Shown here one piece after another: positions 56,249 through 63,898 of a DNA stretch of 64,000 nt; positions within the stretch are counted from its first letter, which is position 1; every line of letters starts with the position of its first letter. Location of the stretch: contig OX638324.1 in NCBI GenBank assembly GCA_951812825.1, forward strand, positions 1,425,141-1,489,140. The letters run 5' to 3'. Under the pieces are notes generated by a model. The model worked only from the letters and a program-made list of their open reading frames with translations, searched no databases and was not told the DNA's origin. The position numbers and the translations under genes are program-made. The DNA comes from an uncultured Dehalococcoidia bacterium (GTDB lineage: Bacteria; Chloroflexota; Dehalococcoidia; Lucifugimonadales; GCA-2712585).

Positions 56249-56815
56249 CTAGGCTCGGGGCATCAGCTCCGAAACTTCCACTCCGGTAAGAACGGCAACA
56301 ACGGGGTCGGCCAGTTGGCCGGCCCTTTCCTTTACGCCATCACGGTCTAGGGCGCCGACTGGGTGGTGGGTGTAGATAACGGGGAAGTCGGGAGCGCCCC
56401 AAGTTTCCGCCATACCCTTCGCCGTGACCTCAAACCGGTCGGTGCAGATTACGGCTGCGGGGATGCCTGCCTTCTCAACGTGAATTCCGTCGTGCACACT
56501 GCACGCGCTGCAGGACCCTCAATCACCCACCGCGACAATTGCTCCGTCGCACTCCTCCGCTATCTGCCCCACCACCTGGGGGTCGGCGGGCTTGGAGGCG
56601 GAAGGCTTGCGATGGTACAGAGCCACGGAGGTCTCGTATCGGTCTTCCAGGATGGTGGCCAGGTCTTCCAGAAGCTCCCTGGCGTTGGTCTTGCTGTCGT
56701 CGATGAGGCCGATTCGCTTGCCGCGGATGTCCATAAGCCTGGGCGCAACGTTAAAGCTCGCCACCAGGGGTTGAGTAGTGGGGTCTACCAGGTTGAAAGC
56801 GCCGTTCTTCTTCAT
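56249..56815 (-). CDS. UGSC-family selenoprotein (in-frame UGA read as selenocysteine)
   Basis: A 188-residue protein in which codon 99 is TGA (56521-56519). Both sides are one frame: KRIGLIDDSKTNARELLEDL... DGAIVAVGD, then U99, then GSCSACSVHDGIHVEKAGIPAAVICTDRFEV. The motif U-G-S-C(102)-S-A-C(105) is exactly that of the UGSC family of (seleno)proteins, where the first residue is Sec or Cys. It is a thiol/selenol redox motif; the reaction is unknown. The predicted SECIS hairpin 56491-56505 begins 13 nt past the UGA. AAGGAG precedes the ATG. It is the last gene of an operon with a family partner (56897) and a GlcG-like gene (57999). A standard translation would split it into two false genes. 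Confidence 0.88.
56491..56505 (-). promoter_or_regulatory. Predicted bacterial SECIS hairpin
   Basis: On the minus strand CGTGCA-GTG-TGCACG, a perfect 6-bp stem with loop GTG. The loop starts 19 nt after the UGA and begins with G, matching the bacterial SECIS rule (loop 16-37 nt from UGA, G among the first two loop bases). Functional proof is lacking. Confidence 0.65.
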
Positions 56816-56848
56816 GTTTCGCTCCTTTTGGTGGTTCTGCGGATTTGC

Positions 56849-56878
56849 ATCGGGCGGTTACGCGAACCGCCACTACAT
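56849..56878. repeat. Dispersed repeat (family B)
   Basis: GGGCGGTTACGCGAACCGCC followed by ACTAC, an imperfect member of the palindrome family, lying inside the operon between the selenoprotein gene and its partner. Confidence 0.6.
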
Positions 56879-56896
56879 AGTTTCAGGCAATGGACG

Positions 56897-57970
56897 TTAG
56901 GGTGGGGGCCAGTGGATTCGGCGGGTCACCGAAGTCGAGGAGACTTTGGGTCCCCAGCTGGGAATGACCGCCATGTGAGAATCCTCCGCGCCACCAGCGA
57001 ATACCAGCATTATATCCTCTGGAGAGAGAATAAGCTGCAGGAATTCGTCCTCGTCCCTGTCAGTTATGGAGCCATCCAGCGCACCGGCCCGCTTCAGGTC
57101 GGCGAGGGAACGCTTCAGGCGGGGGTGCAGGTAGCGACGGACATCGTCCTTCGTCCAATCCTCCCAAACATCGCTGGTGCCGGCGAAGACTATTGCTACC
57201 TCTCCCTGGCGCAACACTTCCGAAGTATCGCCAACGGAGCCGACGGAAGCCATGGAGGTGCCGAGGCTGGATATGACATCGGCGGTTGCGTAGAGCATGG
57301 TCTGCGGCCTGTTGCTGGACCGCACCTGACGCGGGCCCTCACAGGCGAAGACGGTGACGGCGCTGTCCCCTTGCTTGAGGCCGCGCTCCACGTGATGGGG
57401 AGTCCAGTGGGTCCCGGCTTCGTTTTCGGCGATGCAGTAGCTGAACTTGCCCGGGTGGCCGAGGATGGTGCGGTCGAAGAGGCCAGGGATGGCGGCGCAG
57501 GTGTTCATCAGGATGAGCCGAACGGCCCGGCCAATGGTAGAGTTGGCGCGGTTGCCGGGGCCGAACAGGTTGTTGCGACTGTTGATGCCGAGGGCGGGAA
57601 CCACGGGGCCGTTGACGATGACGAGGATGCCGGCGCCGCCAAGGCTGGATGAGGGGCCGATGAGGTTGAAGGCGGGATCGAGCATGGCCTCCGCCGTGGC
57701 GAGCACCACGGGGAAGTACTCCGGCTGACAGCCCGCCATGACAGCGTTGGCGGCGACTTTGCCGACGGTTACCTCCCGGCGGCGCTCAGGCAGGCCGCCG
57801 ATGACTTCGTCAGCGGGTCGCTGTCCGACGGCTAAGAACTCCTCCACCCGCTGCACTGTGGGAGGCACTACGGGCAAACCGTCGGTCCAGCCAAGGGCGT
57901 AGCACTGCTCGACGGCCTCTACCGGGTCGTTCCACTGGGCCTGAACGAGGGAGCCTAATCCTGCGGTCAT
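56897..57970 (-). CDS. UGSC-associated large conserved protein
   Basis: A 357-residue protein with strong conserved-looking stretches: CYALGWTDGLPVVPPTVQRVEEFL, VGKVAANAVMAGCQPEYFPVVLATAEAMLDP, LVIVNGPVVPALGINSRNNLFGPGNRANSTIGRAVRLILMN and GHPGKFSYCIAENE. I recognise this family, from memory, as the usual neighbour of UGSC proteins; its biochemical role has not been described to my knowledge. It has no signal peptide. Cysteines at MAGCQ and FSYCIAE could work with the selenol of the partner. It is 81 bases upstream of the selenoprotein gene in the same operon. Confidence 0.75.
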   Translation of the reverse strand: MTAGLGSLVQAQWNDPVEAVEQCYALGWTDGLPVVPPTVQRVEEFLAVGQRPADEVIGGLPERRREVTVGKVAANAVMAGCQPEYFPVVLATAEAMLDPAFNLIGPSSSLGGAGILVIVNGPVVPALGINSRNNLFGPGNRANSTIGRAVRLILMNTCAAIPGLFDRTILGHPGKFSYCIAENEAGTHWTPHHVERGLKQGDSAVTVFACEGPRQVRSSNRPQTMLYATADVISSLGTSMASVGSVGDTSEVLRQGEVAIVFAGTSDVWEDWTKDDVRRYLHPRLKRSLADLKRAGALDGSITDRDEDEFLQLILSPEDIMLVFAGGAEDSHMAVIPSWGPKVSSTSVTRRIHWPPP

Positions 57971-57998
57971 TTCTCTACCTTCTGGAGCGTGGGGTTTT

Positions 57999-58406
57999 CT
58001 ATTGTCCTACGGCGGCAGCGCCGGCGCCTGAAATCTCTTCGTCTTCCTCGCCGGACCCGCCGGCGGTGCCGACGGCGCCGACCAGGACGCCGTCCTTAAA
58101 GACGGGCATGGCGCCCTGCTGGGGCATGAAGCGTCCGTGGAACATTTGCTGGAGGCCGTGGGCCACGGGACGGGAGGAACGTTCCAGGAGCTCGCCGCTG
58201 GGGACGCCCTCGTAGGCGACGGTGGCGACGGCCTTGCCCCGGCTGCTTTCCGTCCACCACCAGATGGCGTTGTCCATCCTGGCGGCGGCGACCAGGTCGC
58301 CACGGGCGTCGACGATGGAGACGGCGACGGTGAGGCCGAGGCTGCGGGCCTTGTCGAAGGCTGCCTCGAGGATGTTCATACCGTCTTGCAGGGTGATGCG
58401 GGGCAT
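57999..58406 (-). CDS. GlcG/HbpS-like protein
   Basis: A 135-residue protein of the GlcG/HbpS family (ITLQDGMNILEAAFDKARSLGLTVAVSIVDARGDLVAAARMDNAIWW, then SRGKAVATVAYEGVPSGEL and GAMPVFKDGVLVGAVGTAGGSGEEDEEISGAG). Members bind haem or small molecules and often sit with glycolate, diol or corrinoid metabolism genes. It is the first gene of the UGSC operon, 28 bases before the next gene, so it may bind the substrate or cofactor of the selenoprotein system. Confidence 0.85.
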   Translation of the reverse strand: MPRITLQDGMNILEAAFDKARSLGLTVAVSIVDARGDLVAAARMDNAIWWWTESSRGKAVATVAYEGVPSGELLERSSRPVAHGLQQMFHGRFMPQQGAMPVFKDGVLVGAVGTAGGSGEEDEEISGAGAAAVGQ

Positions 58407-58436
58407 GGTCGCCTCCCGTCGTCAGGGGTTGAGGCC

Positions 58437-58466
58437 AGAATAGCGCAAGGGGGGAGAGGTGGTCAA
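58437..58466 (-). promoter_or_regulatory. Predicted promoter of the UGSC selenoprotein operon
   Basis: On the minus strand TTGACC (58466-58461), 18-base spacer, TATTCT (58442-58437), 31 bases before the start of the GlcG-like gene. Confidence 0.5.
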
Positions 58467-58657
58467 ACGGGATCCGGTCGAAAAGTTGTTTGTGTCCGCC
58501 TAATTTCTTAGAATACCGAAGATGCGTCGGTTGAAAACCTTATCATCATTTTTAGTAGCCGCAGGCACAGAATCCAACACTGACTCACACACCAGTTGAA
58601 CGAAGCGTCCACAACCTGACGGGACAAGTCACCAGCGATACTTGTGCGTCAGATCGC

Positions 58658-59947
58658 GTGACTGAAGGCCCGGCGCCATGGCTAGGCGGCCTGTTACTCG
58701 TCTCGCTTCTGTTCATGCTGAACGCCCATCTGTTCTTCACCCTAAATACGGGGATGGACCTGTATGGCTTCTATACGATGGCCAGGGTGGCAGCCTACCC
58801 GATGCCGGCTGTATTGTCGACTCTGCTCAATATCGCGCTCGCCGTGGCAGCCTACCTCTTCTATGGCTGGCTCTATCGTCACCAAGCCTGGTTTACCGGA
58901 GGATGGTGGGGGCCGTTCACTCGAGGAGCCGTGCTATCCGCCGCGCCCGTGGTTCTGGCCTACGCGCCGAGTATCTTACTAACCAGCGTAGGAGGGAAGC
59001 CCACGCTCATCGCAGTGGCGGGACTCATGTCCGGATCGCTGTGCGTTACCCACGCTCTCACAGACTCGGAAGCAAGGCTCGACCCAACTCTCGCCCGGTA
59101 CCTGTTCATCGGGTCGGTAGCCGCCATCCTGGTGTTCCTTGTTTTGTCGGTCGCGGCAATGCTGGCGCTGTATTCGGCGGAGTGGCCGACACCAACGGAC
59201 AATTTTCTCTGGAAATGGGACTTCGAGTGGTCGGACATGGGCTATCCGCGCGAAGAGTTCCAGCAGCGTCAGAGAGAGGCTCTCGTAGGCTTTACTATAA
59301 CAGGCGCCGGATTCATGATAGTAGCTCTCGGCGGAAGCATGTTAGGCGCAATCCTAAGGTGGACGCGAGAGCCGCAATCCATCGACCCACGGCCTACCCC
59401 CAATGAGCATCGTCATGCCGCCCCGTTGTGGGCCGCCCAAGTAGTGCGACGGCTGGAATCCCTCGGCCCGCTGCCTCCGGGCGAATCGGAGTACCTCGCC
59501 ATTCTCAACGGACACGAGATCGGGATCACCAGGGACCAATATCTGGCTCTCACCATCGACAAAGACGACTTCATTCGGGAAGTCGACCTGCTCGTCGACA
59601 AGTCCCTCGGCAACGCCCAACTCAGGGACGGTCGAACCTGGCAAAATCTTCATTTCCGCGCAGGAAAGACCCGCGCCGCCAGAAGGAGCGGCCCCTTCGC
59701 TCTCCTGTGTATCTATGCCCGTTACCCCGGAAGGACGTTCTCCATCAGCCAGCTGCGCGCTATGCTTGATGCAGAACTTCCCAACCACTTCTCCATAAAC
59801 ATCAGCGACTTCATTAACCAGCTCCGCGCCAAGAAACCCACCCTCCCAATACACAAAGGCCACGGTGGGACCCACCTCTCCGAGGCGATAAAGATTTGCC
59901 TACTGCAACGTCGCCCAAAATCACCCCGCCCCCCGGCAAAACCATAA
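58658..59947 (+). CDS. Membrane protein with C-terminal winged-helix-like domain
   Basis: A 429-residue protein with a GTG start (58658). The first 250 residues hold about six membrane segments. The last 170 are soluble; the segment SGPFALLCIYARYPGRTFSISQLRAMLDAELPNHFSINISDFINQLRAK followed by IHKGHGGTHLSE reads like an OmpR/PhoB-type winged helix (recognition helix, then a GxGG hairpin). The protein could thus be a membrane-bound one-component regulator. The order (membrane part first, DNA-binding part last) is the reverse of CadC/ToxR proteins. The DNA-binding call is tentative. Direct repeats at 60019-60062 behind it may be its site. Confidence 0.6.
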   Translation: MTEGPAPWLGGLLLVSLLFMLNAHLFFTLNTGMDLYGFYTMARVAAYPMPAVLSTLLNIALAVAAYLFYGWLYRHQAWFTGGWWGPFTRGAVLSAAPVVLAYAPSILLTSVGGKPTLIAVAGLMSGSLCVTHALTDSEARLDPTLARYLFIGSVAAILVFLVLSVAAMLALYSAEWPTPTDNFLWKWDFEWSDMGYPREEFQQRQREALVGFTITGAGFMIVALGGSMLGAILRWTREPQSIDPRPTPNEHRHAAPLWAAQVVRRLESLGPLPPGESEYLAILNGHEIGITRDQYLALTIDKDDFIREVDLLVDKSLGNAQLRDGRTWQNLHFRAGKTRAARRSGPFALLCIYARYPGRTFSISQLRAMLDAELPNHFSINISDFINQLRAKKPTLPIHKGHGGTHLSEAIKICLLQRRPKSPRPPAKP

Positions 59948-60018
59948 AATTAACGTACGGACTATAGCCGCATTGGGATTCCGTTAGCGCATCTTTCCTG
60001 TGTGACTTAGGTCGCCCC

Positions 60019-60062
60019 AAATCCTAACAGGCCCTCACTCGCGAAATCCTAACCTAATCCTA
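60019..60062 (+). promoter_or_regulatory. Direct repeats AAATCCTAAC upstream of the DUF805 fusion gene
   Basis: AAATCCTAAC at 60019-60028 and 60044-60053, plus AATCCTA at 60056-60062. Spacings of 25 and 11 bases are near whole helix turns and resemble PhoB-type direct-repeat sites. Confidence 0.35.
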
Positions 60063-60185
60063 TGCCTATTCATCTTCCCCATCTCCGTGTTGCTATGGTA
60101 AAAGACTGTTAAGTCGGATGGAGGGCTAGGCGGCAATTCCCGCGGCCCATTCCACCCACAGCCTGCTCCGTAAGGCGGCACATTC

Positions 60186-61382
60186 ATGTCGATCACAACG
60201 GTCTTATTCAGCTTCGACGGCAGAATCGACCGTTCAACGTATTGGTTGCAGGGCTACTTGCCTTTGGCCGGACTCTCCTTCGTTTTCATTGTCCTCTTGG
60301 TATTGGTGCAATTGATAGCGCCTCTGCTGCAAATACCCTTGTTATTGGCAGCAGTCAGCAGCCTTACATGGGGCCACTTTGCAGTCTCTGTGAAACGATG
60401 CCACGACTTCGACAAATCGGGCTGGTGGGGCTTGCTCGCGGCATTGATTCCCATCGGCTTCATCGTCTTAGGCGTCATGGAAGGCACGGACGGGGATAAT
60501 GGGTACGGACCGAAACCGGGGGATGCACGCGAGCAGCATGAAACCCGTAGGATACGAGCTGTGAACGGGAGAATCATCTTTACCGGCAGCTTCTGGCACT
60601 ACTCCTTCAAGGGGATCCTCATCTCCGTATTGATGCTTATCTTGAGTCCCTTCACCCTTGGGCTTTCGCTCATGTACATCCCTTATTGGAACGTGGAATA
60701 CTTTTTCGCAAACATGGAGATAGAGGCACCGCAGCCCCAGCCCGGCGCAGGCAGCGATCTCCGGCAGAGGAGAGGGAGAATCATCTTTACCGGCAACTTC
60801 TGGCGGTATTCTTTCAAGGGGATCCTTATCTCCGTATTGATGCTCATTTTGAGTCCCTTCACCCTTGGGCTTTCGCTCATGTACATTCTCTACTGGAACG
60901 TCGAATACTTTTACGCAAACATGCAGGTAGAGATGCCGCAGCCCCAGCCCGGGGCCAGCAACGGTCCAATGGAAAGTGAAGGGAAAGTCGCAGTCCAACG
61001 AGATGCAGTCCCTTTAGAACTGATAAAAGGCACGTTCCTTGGTCTTCTTGTCACAGTCTTGCTCTATCTGATCCCTGGCATCAACTTGATCGCACCATTG
61101 CTGGGAGGCCTGGCAGGCGGTATGACGGCAAGACAGGGCCTCGCGGGTGGAGTGGCAGTAGGGTTCTTGATGACGGCCGTCATGCTGCTCCCGGGGTTGG
61201 CTCTCGCCTATGCGGTTAATAATTTCCTTGGTTCCATCGAGCTGTTCAGCGCGTTCCAGTGGATCGGCGAAGTTGCCGCAGGTCACGTGCTACTGATATG
61301 GGCAGCTCTGATATCGCATACTGCAATACTGGGCTTCATCGGCGCCGTAATCGGAGGGGCCGCGGCCGGAAGAGAAACGTAA
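60186..61382 (+). CDS. DUF805 protein fused to duplicated membrane modules and a DUF5518-like end
   Basis: A 398-residue membrane protein. The N-terminus is a DUF805 domain (FSFDGRIDRSTYWLQGYLP, VKRCHDFDKSGWWGLLAALIP, GTDGDNGYGPKPG). Then come two nearly identical 69-residue modules (about 127-195 and 196-264) with RIIFTGxFWxYSFKGILISVLMLILSPFTLGLSLMY and WNVEYFxANM, like a piece of a DUF898/YjgN-type protein. It ends with a glycine-rich hydrophobic domain (LIKGTFLGLLVTVLLYLIPG..., TARQGLAGGVAVGFL) like DUF5518. The function is unknown. The duplicated part is also duplicated in DNA. Confidence 0.78.
   Translation: MSITTVLFSFDGRIDRSTYWLQGYLPLAGLSFVFIVLLVLVQLIAPLLQIPLLLAAVSSLTWGHFAVSVKRCHDFDKSGWWGLLAALIPIGFIVLGVMEGTDGDNGYGPKPGDAREQHETRRIRAVNGRIIFTGSFWHYSFKGILISVLMLILSPFTLGLSLMYIPYWNVEYFFANMEIEAPQPQPGAGSDLRQRRGRIIFTGNFWRYSFKGILISVLMLILSPFTLGLSLMYILYWNVEYFYANMQVEMPQPQPGASNGPMESEGKVAVQRDAVPLELIKGTFLGLLVTVLLYLIPGINLIAPLLGGLAGGMTARQGLAGGVAVGFLMTAVMLLPGLALAYAVNNFLGSIELFSAFQWIGEVAAGHVLLIWAALISHTAILGFIGAVIGGAAAGRET
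60567..60957 (+). repeat. Tandem 207-base duplication inside the DUF805 fusion gene
   Basis: The segment beginning GGGAGAATCATCTTTACCGG at 60567 recurs at 60774, with long nearly identical stretches between. The unit is 69 codons. Confidence 0.85.
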
Positions 61383-61469
61383 CGTCAAACTCTCCGGGGA
61401 CTTCAGTTCGCGCTGCCGCGTCCAGACATACAAGAAAAAAGCCCATTCGATGAACTAGGAAACCTCTGA

Positions 61470-61585
61470 ATAACCCCTTCCCCCTTTGGTTGGGGAAGGT
61501 TGGGATGGGGTGACTAGCCTCACTTCAAGCTGCCTCTTGCTTTGTGCGCTTCCTGGATACCGGCTTTCGCCGGTATGAGGGAGTT
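61470..61585. repeat. Composite block of dispersed repeats
   Basis: Family D element (CCCCTTCCCCCTTTGGTTGG then GGAAGGTTGGGATGGGG) and a family C hairpin (GATACCGGCTTTCGCCGGTA then TGAGGG). The remaining bases to 61846 hold no supported feature apart from the ribosome site of the next gene. Confidence 0.6.
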
Positions 61586-61846
61586 TGTTCAGACTTTCCC
61601 TAGACCGGACCGTCTTTTTCGCTGTCCAACCCATTGCTGCAATAGACCTGAGGTAGAACAACGTGTAAGCTGTCTCTATTGTCCATGCACCCCTAGAGAG
61701 AGCTTGGGTGAGGGTGATTGACCTATTCAACGGCCTTCTGAATGTGAAGCGGCATAAGAAGGCGGCTGCGCCAGCTAGCCCTTTCTGCTGTGTTGTGGAC
61801 ATTCCATTGGGGGCCGGCGATTTTAGGCCATAGGAAGGAGCCAACT

Positions 61847-63427
61847 ATGGCGGACGTTGTTATTCGGAATGGGAAGATTATTGATGGGGCGGGGAACCCC
61901 TGGTATCACGGGGACGTGGCTGTTTCGGGCGGGGTGATTACCGCCGTGGGGGAGGTGCGGGAGTCGGCGTCGACGGTTATCGACGCTCAGGGGATGTGCG
62001 TCTGTCCCGGCTTCATCGACATGCATTCGCATCCTGACCTGACGCTGTTCTATAAGGACGTGGAGGACTACAAGCTGCGGCAGGGGGTTACGACGGAGGT
62101 TGGGGGCAACTGCGGTTTCACCGCCGCGCCTCTCAGCGAAGCCACCGGCGACGATCTGCAACGCTACACGGCGTTCATCACGCCGCCCAAGGGGGTGACG
62201 TGGGAGTGGCGCACCTTTGGCGAATATCTGATGGCGGTGGAGGAGTCGAGGCCCGCAACCAATCTGGCGCCGTTGGTAGGGCAGGGCACCGTCCGAATCG
62301 CGGTTATGGGGTTCCAGGAGCGCGCCCCTTCATCTGACGAGATTCGACAGATGCAGGAATTAGTCAGAGAAGCCATGGAAGCCGGGGCATTCGGCATCTC
62401 CACCGGCCTCATTTACGTGCCCGGGGCTTATGCTGAAACGGAGGAGATAGCCGCCATGGCGCAGGTGGCGTCCCGGTTTGGGGGCTTCTACGCAACGCAT
62501 ATGCGCAACGAAGGCGACCACCTGATGGAGTCTATCCAGGAGACGCTGACCATCGGGCGGGAGGCGAACCTGCCCGTGCAGATATCTCACCACAAGGCGA
62601 CGGGGAGCCGCAATCACGGCAAGGTTACCCAGTCTTTGGAGCTCATCGCCGAGGCGCGAAGGCAAGGGATGGACGTGACGGTGGACCAGTACCCCTACGC
62701 CGCCGCGAGCACCACGCTGCAGGCGATACTGCCTCCGTGGGCCCAGGAGGGCGGCGTTGACCGGATTGTGTCGCGGCTGCAAGACCCGGAAACCCGAGGC
62801 GTCATCGAAAGCGAGTTGCTCAACGAGAATGGAGAGATTCGCACCGGGGGCGTCCTCGCGGACATTCTCATAACATCGGCGAAATCGGAGGCCAACCAGC
62901 GTTTTGCCGGACACACTATCGGCGAGATCAGCGACGTCAAGAACAGCTCGCCGGTGAATACGGCGCTGAACCTGCTGGTGGAGGACCGGTGCGCGGTGGG
63001 CATGGTGATCTTCTCCATGGACGAGGAGGACGTGCGGACGGTGATGGCAAGCCCCCACACGATGATCGGCTCCGACGGGCTGTTCCAGCTGGGGAATCCC
63101 CATCCACGGATCTACGGCACCTATCCCCGCGTTCTGGGCCGGTACGTGAGGGAGGAGGGGGTTCTCACGCTGGAGGAGGCGGTGCGGAAGATGACGTCGT
63201 TCCCCGCCCAGAGGTTGGGCCTGCACAACAAGGGGACGCTGCGTCCGGGGGCCGACGCGGACATCGTAGTCTTCGACCCGGACACCGTCGTGGATAGGGG
63301 AACGTTCCGGGACCCCAACCAGTACCCTGTGGGTATCGAGCACGTGCTGGTGAACGGGCGAGTGAGCGTGTCGGAGGGACGGTTTACCGGGGAGACGGCG
63401 GGGCGGGTGCTGCGGAAGGGGCGGTAG
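61847..63427 (+). CDS. N-acyl-D-amino-acid deacylase family amidohydrolase
   Basis: A 526-residue zinc amidohydrolase. The start used is the ATG at 61847 with AGGAAGGAG ahead; the frame is open 57 bases further. Metal and active-site motifs are GFIDMHSHPDLTLF (first H-x-H), EVGGNCGFTAAP with the bridging Cys of D-aminoacylases, YATHMRNEGDHLMESI, ISHHKATG, and TMIGSDG with the catalytic Asp. The C-terminal RLGLHNKGTLRPGADADIVVFDPDTV closes the beta domain. It removes acyl groups from D-amino acids or hydrolyses hydantoin-like amides. Confidence 0.93.
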   Translation: MADVVIRNGKIIDGAGNPWYHGDVAVSGGVITAVGEVRESASTVIDAQGMCVCPGFIDMHSHPDLTLFYKDVEDYKLRQGVTTEVGGNCGFTAAPLSEATGDDLQRYTAFITPPKGVTWEWRTFGEYLMAVEESRPATNLAPLVGQGTVRIAVMGFQERAPSSDEIRQMQELVREAMEAGAFGISTGLIYVPGAYAETEEIAAMAQVASRFGGFYATHMRNEGDHLMESIQETLTIGREANLPVQISHHKATGSRNHGKVTQSLELIAEARRQGMDVTVDQYPYAAASTTLQAILPPWAQEGGVDRIVSRLQDPETRGVIESELLNENGEIRTGGVLADILITSAKSEANQRFAGHTIGEISDVKNSSPVNTALNLLVEDRCAVGMVIFSMDEEDVRTVMASPHTMIGSDGLFQLGNPHPRIYGTYPRVLGRYVREEGVLTLEEAVRKMTSFPAQRLGLHNKGTLRPGADADIVVFDPDTVVDRGTFRDPNQYPVGIEHVLVNGRVSVSEGRFTGETAGRVLRKGR

Positions 63428-63457
63428 GGAGAAGTCTTAGAAGTCAACGACAGCCCA

Positions 63458-63898
63458 TTGGCGCTGATCTCCATGCCGCAGGTGGCTGGATACCTGGCCA
63501 TGAAGGAGCGCACCATCTATGACTGGGCGCAATCTGGCAAAATTCCCGCGTTCAAGCTGGGCGCCACCTGGCGTTTTCGCCTGTCGGGAACAGACGCGTG
63601 GCTGGAGACACATCGAACAGGGATCGACGTCTCTTCCCTACGCGCTCCCCTTATACCTCGAGCGCAACCACCGTTGACAGGGTGGGATGTCCTACGGCAG
63701 AAGGAAGAGGCTCATCAACGACTATTGGAGGCCTGCCGGGAAGAGATTAAGAAGATCATTCGCGATAAAAGTCGGAACGTGTTCGTTATTGACCAGATTA
63801 CATACCAGTTCGGGGTAGACGTGGTGAGGGAATTTGATGCCTTTCTGAATTATTGTGTATTACTTGTGTATGACACGCACCAACGTGGATATGGATGA
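63458..63898 (+). CDS. Excisionase-type helix-turn-helix protein
   Basis: A 146-residue protein. The N-terminus (ALISMPQVAGYLAMKERTIYDWAQSGKIPAFKLGATWRFRLSGTDAWLETH) is the MerR-like DNA-binding domain of the excisionase family, with the wing arginine in WRFR. The C-terminal part (LLEACREEIKKIIRDKSRNVFVIDQITYQFGVDVVREFDAFLN) is helical and of unknown role. The start is TTG at 63458; no strong ribosome site. Its 3' end overlaps the VapB gene by 29 bases. It may be a plain regulator, since no integrase is in view. Confidence 0.75.
   Translation: MALISMPQVAGYLAMKERTIYDWAQSGKIPAFKLGATWRFRLSGTDAWLETHRTGIDVSSLRAPLIPRAQPPLTGWDVLRQKEEAHQRLLEACREEIKKIIRDKSRNVFVIDQITYQFGVDVVREFDAFLNYCVLLVYDTHQRGYG

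Noticed and set aside
56519-56521. UGA in the UGSC gene as a nonsense mutation
   Set aside because: The codon is exactly at the redox position of the family, both flanks are intact, and a SECIS-like hairpin follows. A decay mutation at this one codon would be an unlikely coincidence.
56363-57652. 429-codon plus-strand frame opposite the UGSC operon
   Set aside because: Antisense shadow of two conserved genes; the minus-strand proteins have recognisable motifs, this one has none.
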